A stretch of DNA of 64,000 nt from Streptococcus parapneumoniae. GTDB lineage: Bacteria > Bacillota > Bacilli > Lactobacillales > Streptococcaceae. The stretch covers positions 698,501-762,500 of the forward strand of contig NZ_AP026968.1 in the NCBI RefSeq assembly GCF_037076355.1, written 5' to 3'. The notes beneath the pieces were generated by a model. It saw only the letters and a program-made list of their open reading frames with translations. It had not been told where the DNA came from and did not search any database. Made by a program: the position numbers and the translations under genes. Below, piece by piece: positions 43,119 through 51,784 of this stretch. The number at the start of each line of letters is the position of its first letter. The first letter of the stretch is position 1.

Positions 43119-44213
43119 ATGAGCAAGGAATTACACATTAACACAATTTTGGCCCAGGCGGGTATTAAGTCAGATGAAGCGACAGGGGCCTTGGTGACAC
43201 CGCTTCATTTTTCAACGACCTATCAGCATCCAGAGTTTGGTCGATCTACTGGGTTTGACTATACACGCACTAAAAACCCAACTCGCAGTAAGGCGGAAGA
43301 AGTCTTGGCGGCTATTGAGTCAGCAGACTATGCCCTAGCTACTAGCTCAGGGATGTCAGCTATTGTACTGGCCTTTAGCGTCTTTCCAGTAGGAAGTAAG
43401 GTCTTGGCGGTGCGTGACCTTTATGGAGGTTCTTTCCGCTGGTTTAACCAAGTGGAGCAGGAAGGCCGTTTCCATTTTACCTATGCCAACACAGAAGAAG
43501 AGTTGATTGCCGAGTTAGAAAAGGATGTGGATGTTCTCTATATCGAAACTCCAACCAATCCCTTGATGTTGGAATTTGATATCGAAAAACTAGCAAAATT
43601 GGCTCATGCTAAGGGTGCTAAAGTGGTGGTGGACAATACCTTCTACAGCCCTATCTACCAACGTCCGATTGAAGATGGAGCAGATATCGTTCTCCACTCA
43701 GCAACCAAGTATCTAGCAGGCCACAATGATGTCTTGGCTGGAGTGGTTGTGACCAATAGTTTAGAACTATACGAGAAGCTCTTTTACAATCTCAATACGA
43801 CAGGGGCAGTCTTGTCTCCATTTGACAGTTATCAATTGATTCGTGGTCTCAAGACCTTGTCTCTTCGTATGGAGCGCTCAACAGCTAACGCCCAAGAAGT
43901 GGTTGCCTTTTTGAAGGATTCTCCAGCAGTTAAGGAAGTTCTCTACACTGGTCGTGGGGGCATGATTTCCTTTAAAGTAGCAGATGAAACACGCATTCCT
44001 CATATTTTGAACAGTCTCAAGGTCTTCTCTTTTGCGGAAAGTTTGGGTGGAGTGGAAAGTCTTATTACTTATCCAACGACACAAACTCATGCTGATATTC
44101 CAGCAGAAGTGCGTCATTCTTATGGTTTGACAGATGACCTCTTGCGCTTGTCAATTGGGATTGAGGATGCTAGAGATTTGATTGCAGATTTGCGCCAAGC
44201 CTTGGAAGGATAA
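43119..44213 (+). CDS. Cystathionine gamma-synthase/beta-lyase family enzyme (MetB/MetC type)
   Basis: 364 residues, Cys/Met-metabolism PLP family. Schiff-base Lys197 in HSATKYLAGHNDVLAG. ETPTNPLM and DNTFYSPIYQRP support the family. Interconverts homoserine esters, cystathionine and cysteine on the route to methionine. Sequence alone does not settle synthase or lyase. A MET-box lies upstream and the patB-like gene starts seven bases downstream, making a methionine operon. Confidence 0.88.
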   Translation: MSKELHINTILAQAGIKSDEATGALVTPLHFSTTYQHPEFGRSTGFDYTRTKNPTRSKAEEVLAAIESADYALATSSGMSAIVLAFSVFPVGSKVLAVRDLYGGSFRWFNQVEQEGRFHFTYANTEEELIAELEKDVDVLYIETPTNPLMLEFDIEKLAKLAHAKGAKVVVDNTFYSPIYQRPIEDGADIVLHSATKYLAGHNDVLAGVVVTNSLELYEKLFYNLNTTGAVLSPFDSYQLIRGLKTLSLRMERSTANAQEVVAFLKDSPAVKEVLYTGRGGMISFKVADETRIPHILNSLKVFSFAESLGGVESLITYPTTQTHADIPAEVRHSYGLTDDLLRLSIGIEDARDLIADLRQALEG

Positions 44214-44220
44214 GACAAAG

Positions 44221-45387
44221 ATGGGAAAATATGATTTTACAAGCCTGCCCAATCGTATAGGGCACCATACCTATAAATGGAAAGAGGCGGAAACGGATAG
44301 TGAAGTTCTACCAGCTTGGATAGCGGATATGGACTTTGTGGTCTTGCCTGAAATTCGCCAAGCCGTGCAAACTTACGCTGATCAACTGGTTTATGGCTAT
44401 ACCTATGCCAGTGATGATTTAATTAAGGAAGTTCAAAAGTGGGAAGCCACACAACACGGTTACCACTTTGACAAAGAGGATCTTGTCTTTATCGAGGGTG
44501 TGGTACCAGCCATCTCAACAGCTATTCAAGCTTTTACAAAAGAAGGCGAAGCGGTTCTGATTAACACACCTGTCTATCCCCCTTTTGCACGCAGTGTCAA
44601 ATTGAACAATCGCAGATTGATTACCAATTCTTTGGTGGAAAAGGATGGTCTGTTTGAGATTGACTTTGACCGACTTGAAAAGGATTTGGTGGAAGAAGAA
44701 GTCAAACTCTATATTCTTTGCAACCCTCACAATCCTGGTGGACGTGTTTGGGAAAAAGAAGTGTTGGAGAAGATTGGCCAACTCTGCCAAAAACACGGTG
44801 TTTTCTTGGTTTCAGATGAGATTCACCAAGATTTGGCCCTCTTTGGTCACAAGCATCATTCCTTCAATACCATCAACCCTGACTTTAAAGAATTTGCGAT
44901 CGTCTTGAGCAGTGCTACTAAAACCTTTAATATTGCTGGGACAAAAAATTCCTATGCAGTTATTGAAAATCCTAAGTTGAGACTGGCTTACCAGAAACGC
45001 CAATTGGCCAATAATCAGCATGAAATTTCAGGCTTGGGCTATTTGGCGACAGAAGCTGCTTATCGCTATGGGAAGGGTTGGCTAGAGGAACTCAAGCAAG
45101 TCTTTGAAGACCACATCAATTACGTGGTGGATTTATTTGGAAAAGAGACTAAAATCAAGGTTATGAAACCGCAAGGAACCTACTTGATTTGGCTTGATTT
45201 TTCAGCCTATGACCTGACTGATGAAACATTGCAAGAGCTGTTGAGAAATGAAGCCAAGGTCATCCTCAACCGTGGTTTGGATTTTGGAGAGGAAGGAAGT
45301 CTCCATGCCCGCCTCAATGTAGCCATGCCTAAGTCTCTGCTGCAAGAAGTTTGTCAGCGGATTGTGACGACTTTTGCCAAACGTTAA
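44221..45387 (+). CDS. MalY/PatB-type C-S lyase (cystathionine beta-lyase)
   Basis: 388 residues, fold-type I PLP enzyme. Schiff-base Lys234 in SSATKTFNIAGTKNSY, and NPHNPGGRVW plus SDEIHQDL bind the cofactor. MalY/PatB enzymes cleave cystathionine to homocysteine. A frame is open from 44182 inside the previous gene, but ATG 44221 starts the family N-terminus MGKYDFTSLPNR. Second gene of the MET-box operon. Confidence 0.9.
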   Translation: MGKYDFTSLPNRIGHHTYKWKEAETDSEVLPAWIADMDFVVLPEIRQAVQTYADQLVYGYTYASDDLIKEVQKWEATQHGYHFDKEDLVFIEGVVPAISTAIQAFTKEGEAVLINTPVYPPFARSVKLNNRRLITNSLVEKDGLFEIDFDRLEKDLVEEEVKLYILCNPHNPGGRVWEKEVLEKIGQLCQKHGVFLVSDEIHQDLALFGHKHHSFNTINPDFKEFAIVLSSATKTFNIAGTKNSYAVIENPKLRLAYQKRQLANNQHEISGLGYLATEAAYRYGKGWLEELKQVFEDHINYVVDLFGKETKIKVMKPQGTYLIWLDFSAYDLTDETLQELLRNEAKVILNRGLDFGEEGSLHARLNVAMPKSLLQEVCQRIVTTFAKR

Positions 45388-45393
45388 AAATCC

Positions 45394-45432
45394 AGCCTTC
45401 TAGGAGAAAAGTCTTCCTAGAAGGCTATTTTC
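45394..45432 (+). terminator. Intrinsic terminator after the C-S lyase gene
   Basis: AGCCTTCTAGGA, ten-base loop, TCCTAGAAGGCT, ATTTTC. Long perfect stem with a short T-run. Confidence 0.8.
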
Positions 45433-45479
45433 ATAGGGGAAAATATGGTATAATAAAAAGATAAGGTAAAGGTAAAAAT

Positions 45480-48400
45480 ATGGCTAAATTGATTCCGGGG
45501 AAAGTCCGTATCGAAGGCGTTGCCCTTTATGAAACTGGTAAGGTTGACATCATCAAGGAAAAGAACAATCGGCTCTATGCTCGCGTTGCAGAAGAAGAAC
45601 TGCGCTATAGTTTAGAGGATGGTTTGGTTTTTTGTGCCTGCGATTTTTTCCAAAAGAGGGGCTACTGTGTCCACTTGGCAGCGCTGGAGCATTTTCTGAA
45701 AAATGATGATTGTGGTCAGGAAATCTTGCAGAGTCTGGAAGAAGGTCATGAAGAAAAAGAGGCCGTTGAAACCAAGGTGACCTTGGGTGGCAAATTTTTG
45801 GATCGAATCTTGTCTCCAAAATCAGACCGAGCCTATGAATTATCGGCTGTGGGGCAGGTGGAAGCAGGAACCAATCATATCTTGTGGACTCTGAGAATCG
45901 GCCAAATCAATAGCCAAAAATACTATGTCATTCGAGATATTCCACTCTTTTTAAGGATTGTCGAGCAGAGAAAGTCTTATATGATTGGCAAAACTTATGA
46001 GGAATCCTTGTCTTGGGAAGCCTTTGATGAGGCTAGTCAAGAACTTCTGACTTTCTTGCGCGGACTAATGGAGGAAGGACAGGCTCCAGACCTCTTTTTC
46101 CAAAACCAAGGTCGGCACCTCTTTTTCCCCCTGACCTTTTTTGAGCAGGGTGTGAATTTACTGATGACCTTGCCGCATTTTCAATTTGACCATCAAGTGG
46201 ATAGCTATCAGACTCTGCTTTTTCAGGATATGCATGCTGATGCCAATCTATTTGCCTTTACAGTAACAGAATACTCGGATTATTTTGAAATGGAAATCAG
46301 TGAGAGTCCAAGGGTCAATGTCTTTTATCAGGGAGCTGTGCTGTTCCATAAAGGACAGGTTTATTTTCTAACAGACCAGCAGATGCGTCTTCTCAAGGAA
46401 ATTAAAGCGCTACCTGTGGATCAATATGGGAAAAAACACCTGCAATTTGATAGCAGTGACCGCGATAAGTTGGCCTCCTGTCTGACTCTTTTTAGCCAGA
46501 TGGGGACCGTTTCAGCTCCAGAACGGTTACAAATCAAAACGTTTGCGCCATCGTTTTACTTTGACAGGGAAGAAGATAATCGGATTCGTTTAGAAATTCA
46601 GTTTGATTATGGAGACAGACAGGTATCTAGCCGACAAGAGCTAGAAGAATTACCATTTTCGAGTGATGCTGACTTAGAAAAAAGAATTTTCCAAGTCTGT
46701 TTGGTTACAGGTTTTGAAGCCGATTTTCAATCTTGGCGTCAGACCTTAAAAGCAGAGTCTGTCTATCATTTTTTCCATGATATCATTCCAGTCTTTGAAA
46801 AACTTGGTAATGTTGACCTATCAGATAAGCTAGCAGAGCTTTATAGCTTAGCGAGTCCTCAAGTGCAGATTGCCTCCAAGGGAGGTCTCTTGGAAATCCA
46901 GTTTGATTTTCAAGATATTGCCCAAGAGGAAATTGACCAAGCCATGCAGGCCTTGGTTGCCAATCAGGATTTTTACATTGATTCGTCTAACCAAGTCTAC
47001 TTTTTTGATGAAGAAACCAAGAAAATTCGTCAAAATCTACAGGAGCTGGGGCAGTTTGAACTAAAAGATGGCTCCTTACAGGCTCGGAAATCCTTGGCCT
47101 ACAGTTTAGCCCATCTCTTTGAAGGGCGAGATCGTGTTTCTTTTTCACAAGAATTCCAGAATCTGGCTCATGATTTGACGCATCCAGAGAACTTCCCTCG
47201 ACAAGCAACTCAGGTTCAGGCTGATTTGCGAGATTATCAGGAAAAGGGAATCGGCTGGTTGCAGATGCTCCATCATTATGGTTTTGGTGGGATTTTGGCT
47301 GATGATATGGGCTTGGGGAAAACCCTTCAGACCATTGCTTTTTTGACCAGTCAAGTGACAAAAGAAAGTCGGGTTTTGATTCTCGCTCCATCTGGTTTGA
47401 TTTACAACTGGGCAGATGAATTTCAGAAATTTGCCCCACAGTTGGATGTGGCTGTTGTTCATGGTTTGAAAACTAGTCGTGAAGAGATTCTTGCTGAGAG
47501 CCATCAAATCTATGTGACGAGCTATGCTACCTTCCGTCAGGACAGTGAGCTTTATCAGGGGATGGCCTTTGACTTCCTTTTCTTAGATGAGGCTCAGGTC
47601 ATGAAAAATGCCCAGACTAAGATTGCCCAGACCTTGAGACAATTTGTGGTGCCGTCAGTCTTTGCCTTGTCAGGAACTCCGATTGAAAACCATCTGGGTG
47701 AGTTGTGGTCTATTTTCCAAATCGTCATGCCAGGACTTTTGCCAAGCAAGAAAGAATTTATGAAATTGTCAGCTGAACGCGTAGCTCAGTTTATCAAGCC
47801 TTTCGTGATGAGGCGCAAGAAAGAAGAAGTTCTGACTGAATTGCCAGACTTGATTGAAGTAGTTTATAAGAATGAACTGGAAGACCAGCAAAAGGCTATC
47901 TACCTAGCCCAGTTGCAACAGATGCGAGACCGTTTAGCTCAGGTGTCAGATCAGGAATTTCAGCGTAGTCGAGTGGAAATCTTGTCAGGTCTGATGCGCT
48001 TGCGCCAAATCTGTGATACCCCTGCACTCTTTATGGAGGATTATCAGGGCGCCAGTGGTAAACTGGATAGTCTCCGAGACCTGCTGCTACAGGTGGCAGA
48101 CGGTGGACACCGTGTCTTGATTTTCTCGCAGTTCAAGGGAATGTTGGAGAAAATTGAACAAGAACTGCCAGACTTGGGCATGACATCCTTTAAAATTACG
48201 GGTTCAACCCCAGCCAAGGAAAGACAAGACATGACCAAGGCCTTTAACCAAGGGGAAAGAGATGCCTTTCTGATTTCCCTTAAGGCTGGTGGTGTCGGTC
48301 TCAACCTGACAGGTGCTGATACAGTGATCTTGGTTGACCTTTGGTGGAATCCTGCGGTGGAAGCGCAAGCTATTGGCCGTGCCCATCGGATGGGTCAGGA

Positions 48401-48578
48401 AGAAACGGTTGAGGTTTATCGCTTAGTGACCAAGGGAACTATTGAAGAAAAAATTCAGGAACTCCAAGAACAAAAGAAACATCTGGTGTCACAAGTATTG
48501 GATGGCACAGAGTCACGTGGCAGTCTGACCCTAGCAGAAATTAGAGAAATTTTGGGAATTTCTGAAGCCAGCACTTGA
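45480..48578 (+). CDS. Snf2-family DNA translocase/helicase with SWIM zinc finger
   Basis: 1032 residues. A SWIM finger CxC-x8-CxH is formed by Cys52, Cys54, Cys63 and His65. The middle region (about 80-560) is beta-rich and unassigned. The Snf2 ATPase core follows: DDMGLGKTLQT (about 604-614), DEAQ (703-706, in place of DEAH), SGTPIENHLGELWS and, in the second RecA lobe, GRAHRMGQ. Bacterial Snf2 proteins are thought to remodel protein-DNA or RNA polymerase complexes; the target is unknown. ATG behind AAGGTAAAG. Confidence 0.92.
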   Translation: MAKLIPGKVRIEGVALYETGKVDIIKEKNNRLYARVAEEELRYSLEDGLVFCACDFFQKRGYCVHLAALEHFLKNDDCGQEILQSLEEGHEEKEAVETKVTLGGKFLDRILSPKSDRAYELSAVGQVEAGTNHILWTLRIGQINSQKYYVIRDIPLFLRIVEQRKSYMIGKTYEESLSWEAFDEASQELLTFLRGLMEEGQAPDLFFQNQGRHLFFPLTFFEQGVNLLMTLPHFQFDHQVDSYQTLLFQDMHADANLFAFTVTEYSDYFEMEISESPRVNVFYQGAVLFHKGQVYFLTDQQMRLLKEIKALPVDQYGKKHLQFDSSDRDKLASCLTLFSQMGTVSAPERLQIKTFAPSFYFDREEDNRIRLEIQFDYGDRQVSSRQELEELPFSSDADLEKRIFQVCLVTGFEADFQSWRQTLKAESVYHFFHDIIPVFEKLGNVDLSDKLAELYSLASPQVQIASKGGLLEIQFDFQDIAQEEIDQAMQALVANQDFYIDSSNQVYFFDEETKKIRQNLQELGQFELKDGSLQARKSLAYSLAHLFEGRDRVSFSQEFQNLAHDLTHPENFPRQATQVQADLRDYQEKGIGWLQMLHHYGFGGILADDMGLGKTLQTIAFLTSQVTKESRVLILAPSGLIYNWADEFQKFAPQLDVAVVHGLKTSREEILAESHQIYVTSYATFRQDSELYQGMAFDFLFLDEAQVMKNAQTKIAQTLRQFVVPSVFALSGTPIENHLGELWSIFQIVMPGLLPSKKEFMKLSAERVAQFIKPFVMRRKKEEVLTELPDLIEVVYKNELEDQQKAIYLAQLQQMRDRLAQVSDQEFQRSRVEILSGLMRLRQICDTPALFMEDYQGASGKLDSLRDLLLQVADGGHRVLIFSQFKGMLEKIEQELPDLGMTSFKITGSTPAKERQDMTKAFNQGERDAFLISLKAGGVGLNLTGADTVILVDLWWNPAVEAQAIGRAHRMGQEETVEVYRLVTKGTIEEKIQELQEQKKHLVSQVLDGTESRGSLTLAEIREILGISEAST

Positions 48579-48602
48579 AAAATCAAGACAATACGCTATA
48601 AT
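48575..48602 (+). promoter_or_regulatory. Promoter overlapping the 3' end of the Snf2 gene
   Basis: -35 TTGAAA (48575-48580), spacer 16, -10 TATAAT (48597-48602). The -35 includes the Snf2 stop codon. Confidence 0.7.
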
Positions 48603-48625
48603 GAAGTGTTGAAAGGAAATAGAAA

Positions 48626-49243
48626 ATGAAACAAGAACGATTTCCATTGGTGTCAGATGACGAGGTCATGCTGACTGAAATGCCAGTCATGAACTTGTAC
48701 GATGAGTCTGATCTGATCAGTAATATCAAGGGTGAGTATCGAGATAAAAATTATTTAGGATGGGCTCCTATTACTGAAGAGGCGCCAGTAAAACCGATTG
48801 AAAAGCAAGTCGAGAAACCTAAAAAAGCTCCTTTAGGGGTAAAAAAAGAAGGAAAGAGCTATGCGGAGGTGGCGCGTGAAGAAGCGCGTGCAGACTTGAA
48901 AAAGAAACGCTCTGCTAACTATCTAACTCAGGATTTCAGCCGTGCGAGACGTCATTCTAAATCAGGCCTTCTTAGACAGGGCAATCAACCGACAGCGCCT
49001 TTCCAAAAGGAAAATCCTGGTGAATTGGTGAAATATAGCCAAAAATTGACCCAGTCTCATTATATCTTGGCGAAAGAAGTTCATTCTATCCCTACCAAGA
49101 ATGAAGAAGTGTCAGCACCTGCTCCAAAGAAAAACAACTATGATTTTCTAAAGAAAAGCCAAATCTACAATAAAAAAAGTAAACAAACAGAACAAGAACG
49201 TCGGGTTGCCCAAGAGTTGAATCTGACAAGAATTACAGAATAG
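48626..49243 (+). CDS. Unknown soluble, lysine-rich protein upstream of murC
   Basis: 205 residues, no signal peptide or membrane helix. The N-terminal part is acidic ([20 protein letters not shown]). From about residue 60 it is very basic and low in hydrophobics ([40 protein letters not shown]), which suggests a largely disordered protein. A clear RBS GAAAGGAAA precedes the ATG. murC follows 10 bases after the stop, so it is expressed with cell-wall synthesis. No family recognised. Confidence 0.75.
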   Translation: MKQERFPLVSDDEVMLTEMPVMNLYDESDLISNIKGEYRDKNYLGWAPITEEAPVKPIEKQVEKPKKAPLGVKKEGKSYAEVAREEARADLKKKRSANYLTQDFSRARRHSKSGLLRQGNQPTAPFQKENPGELVKYSQKLTQSHYILAKEVHSIPTKNEEVSAPAPKKNNYDFLKKSQIYNKKSKQTEQERRVAQELNLTRITE

Positions 49244-49253
49244 GGGAGAAAAC

Positions 49254-50588
49254 ATGCCAAAGACATATCATTTTATCGGAATTAAGGGATCAGGGATGAG
49301 TGCCTTGGCCTTGATGTTGCACCAAATGGGGCATAAGGTACAGGGATCAGATGTTGAAAAATACTACTTTACTCAACGTGGTCTTGAGCAGGCAGGGATT
49401 ACTATTCTTCCTTTTGATGAAAAGAACCTAGACGGTGATATGGAAATTATTGCTGGAAATGCCTTTCGTCCAGATAACAACGTCGAAATTGCCTATGCAG
49501 ACCAAAATGGTATCAGCTACAAACGTTACCATGAATTTCTAGGTAGCTTTATGCGTGACTTTGTTAGCATGGGAGTAGCTGGAGCGCATGGAAAAACTTC
49601 AACGACAGGTATGTTGTCTCATGTCTTGTCTCACATCACAGACACTAGCTTCTTGATTGGGGATGGGACAGGTCGTGGTTCGGCCAATGCCAAATATTTT
49701 GTCTTTGAATCTGACGAATATGAGCGCCACTTTATGCCTTACCACCCAGAATACTCTATTATAACCAACATTGACTTTGACCATCCAGACTATTTCACAA
49801 GTCTCGAGGATGTTTTCAATGCCTTTAATGACTATGCCAAACAAATTACCAAGGGTCTTTTTGTCTATGGTGAAGATGCAGAATTGCGTAAAATTACGTC
49901 TGATGCACCAATTTATTATTATGGTTTTGAAGCAGAAGGTAATGACTTTGTAGCTAGTGAACTTCTTCGTTCAACAACTGGTTCAACCTTCACAGTTCAT
50001 TTCCGTGGACAAGACTTGGGGCAATTCCACATTCCAACCTTTGGTCGTCACAATATCATGAATGCGACAGCCGTTATTGGTCTTCTTTACACAGCAGGAT
50101 TTGATTTGAACTTGGTGCGTGAGCACTTGAAAACATTTGCCGGTGTTAAGCGTCGTTTCACTGAGAAAATTGTCAATGATACAGTTATTATCGATGACTT
50201 TGCCCACCATCCAACAGAAATTATTGCGACCTTGGATGCGGCTCGTCAGAAATACCCAAGCAAGGAAATTGTAGCAGTCTTCCAACCGCATACCTTTACA
50301 AGAACCATTGCCTTGTTGGACGAATTTGCTCACGCTTTGAACCAAGCAGATGCTGTTTACCTAGCGCAGATTTATGGATCAGCTCGTGAAGTAGATCATG
50401 GTGATGTTAAGGTGGAAGACCTAGCCAAAAAAATCAACAAGAAACACCAAGTGATCACTGTTGAAAATGTTTCTCCACTCCTAGACCATGACAATGCTGT
50501 TTATGTCTTTATGGGAGCAGGAGACATCCAAACCTATGAGTATTCATTCGAGCGTCTCTTGTCTAATTTGACAAGCAATGTTCAATAG
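49254..50588 (+). CDS. murC: UDP-N-acetylmuramate:L-alanine ligase
   Basis: 444 residues. Adds the first amino acid to UDP-MurNAc. N-terminal [11 protein letters not shown] (about 9-19) binds UDP-MurNAc, the ATP loop [12 protein letters not shown] is near 108-119, and the ligase motif DDFAHHPTE lies near 317. Cytosolic. AGGGGAG precedes the ATG. Two GNAT genes follow without terminators, then mltG, so the group may be one transcription region. Confidence 0.96.
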   Translation: MPKTYHFIGIKGSGMSALALMLHQMGHKVQGSDVEKYYFTQRGLEQAGITILPFDEKNLDGDMEIIAGNAFRPDNNVEIAYADQNGISYKRYHEFLGSFMRDFVSMGVAGAHGKTSTTGMLSHVLSHITDTSFLIGDGTGRGSANAKYFVFESDEYERHFMPYHPEYSIITNIDFDHPDYFTSLEDVFNAFNDYAKQITKGLFVYGEDAELRKITSDAPIYYYGFEAEGNDFVASELLRSTTGSTFTVHFRGQDLGQFHIPTFGRHNIMNATAVIGLLYTAGFDLNLVREHLKTFAGVKRRFTEKIVNDTVIIDDFAHHPTEIIATLDAARQKYPSKEIVAVFQPHTFTRTIALLDEFAHALNQADAVYLAQIYGSAREVDHGDVKVEDLAKKINKKHQVITVENVSPLLDHDNAVYVFMGAGDIQTYEYSFERLLSNLTSNVQ

Positions 50589-50597
50589 GTTATTCTC

Positions 50598-51059
50598 ATG
50601 GAGATTCCAATTAAGATCATTCAGGCAAGTAAGTCTGATTTGGCTGAGATAGAGGCGATTCAAACTTCGTCTTTTCCAGCTGAAAAGCAGCAACCTTCCC
50701 ATATCTTAGAAGAAAGTATCCGTAAGTGTGCGGATACCTTTCTTCTAGCTAGGGATGAAAATCAACTTTTAGGCTATATTCTATCAAGTCCCCAGTCAGA
50801 CAATCCGCAATGTCTAGAAATACATTCTTTAGTCATTGATACTGACCATCAGAGACAGGGCTTGGGAACACTTCTTCTTGCAGCCTTGAAAGAGGTGGCA
50901 GTTGAGCTGGATTACAAAGGGATTCGTTTGAAGAGTCCTGATGAGCTGCTTTCCTATTTTGAAATGAATGGTTTTATTGATGAAGAAACTTCTCTTTATG
51001 AAACTAGCCAGGGTTATAGTATGATTTGGTTTAATCCCTTTTATCTGGAGGCAAAATGA
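50598..51059 (+). CDS. GNAT family N-acetyltransferase
   Basis: 153 residues. Acetyl-CoA motif DTDHQRQGLGTLLLAALKEVA (mid protein), then MNGFIDEETSLYET. Starts nine bases after murC, without a strong RBS. Overlaps the next GNAT gene by four bases (ATGA). The two proteins share LLLAALKEVA/LLTALKEVAL-like segments, so they may be tandem paralogues. Substrate unknown. Confidence 0.87.
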   Translation: MEIPIKIIQASKSDLAEIEAIQTSSFPAEKQQPSHILEESIRKCADTFLLARDENQLLGYILSSPQSDNPQCLEIHSLVIDTDHQRQGLGTLLLAALKEVAVELDYKGIRLKSPDELLSYFEMNGFIDEETSLYETSQGYSMIWFNPFYLEAK

Positions 51060-51592
51060 AAATCAGACAAGCAAAATTAGAAGATTTGGATCGTATCGTC
51101 GAGATTGAACTAGAGAATTTCTCGGTTGAAGAAGCCATTCCTCGATCTGTCTTTGAGGCACATTTGCGAGAAATTCAGACCTCTTTTCTGGTTGCGGAAA
51201 AAGAAGGAAGAATCATGGGTTATATTGAAGGGCCAGTTGGACCACACCGCCATCTGCAAGACCAGTCCTTTACAGAAGAAATAAAAGACTATAGTCATGA
51301 GCCTGGTGGTTATATCTCTGTGACCTGTCTTTCTATTGCCAAGGAGGCCCAGGGGATAGGACTGGGTCAGCAATTGCTGACAGCCTTGAAAGAAGTTGCT
51401 CTTGAAGATGAGAGGGATGGCATTAACCTAACCTGTCATGACTATCTCATCGCCTACTATGAAAAGCATGGATTTGTCAATGAAGGCTTGTCTCAGTCAA
51501 CCTTTGCAGGGGAAACATGGTATGATATGGTCTGGGAAGCTAATACTCTTCGAAAATCAAATTCAAACCACGTCAGCGTCGCCTTACCGTAG
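51056..51592 (+). CDS. GNAT family N-acetyltransferase whose C-terminus is encoded by a BOX element
   Basis: 178 residues. Motif SIAKEAQGIGLGQQLLTALKEV binds acetyl-CoA. The normal fold ends about WYDMVWEA. The last 16 or so residues (TLRKSNSNHVSVALP) and the stop codon are read from boxA of the element that starts at 51542. Start overlaps the upstream GNAT gene. The native stop was probably lost when the BOX inserted; the added tail looks harmless to the core fold. Confidence 0.87.
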   Translation: MKIRQAKLEDLDRIVEIELENFSVEEAIPRSVFEAHLREIQTSFLVAEKEGRIMGYIEGPVGPHRHLQDQSFTEEIKDYSHEPGGYISVTCLSIAKEAQGIGLGQQLLTALKEVALEDERDGINLTCHDYLIAYYEKHGFVNEGLSQSTFAGETWYDMVWEANTLRKSNSNHVSVALP

Positions 51593-51697
51593 GTATATGT
51601 TACTGACTTCGTCAGTTCTATCTGCAACCTCAAAACAGTGTTTTGAGCAACCTGCGGCTAGCTTCCTAGTTTGCTCTTTGATTTTCATTGAGTATAA
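51542..51697 (+). repeat. BOX element, A-B-C form
   Basis: boxA (ATACTCTTCGAAAATC ... CCGTAGGTATATGTTAC), one boxB (TGACTTCGTCAGTTCTATC ... TGTTTTGAGC) and boxC (AACCTGCGGCTAGC ... CATTGAGTATA). Its first 50 bases are also coding for the preceding GNAT protein. Confidence 0.95.
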
Positions 51698-51784
51698 AAA
51701 ATAAGCTAGGAAAAGTATCATAGGTTGCTTTTCTTGGACTTTTAAGATATAATATTATGGATTGTCAACAAGGAGGAAAAACTT

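Noticed and set aside
45480-48578. Snf2 helicase as part of a phage-defence system
   Set aside because: Neighbours are cell-wall and methionine genes, and no methylase, nuclease or defence partner is nearby.
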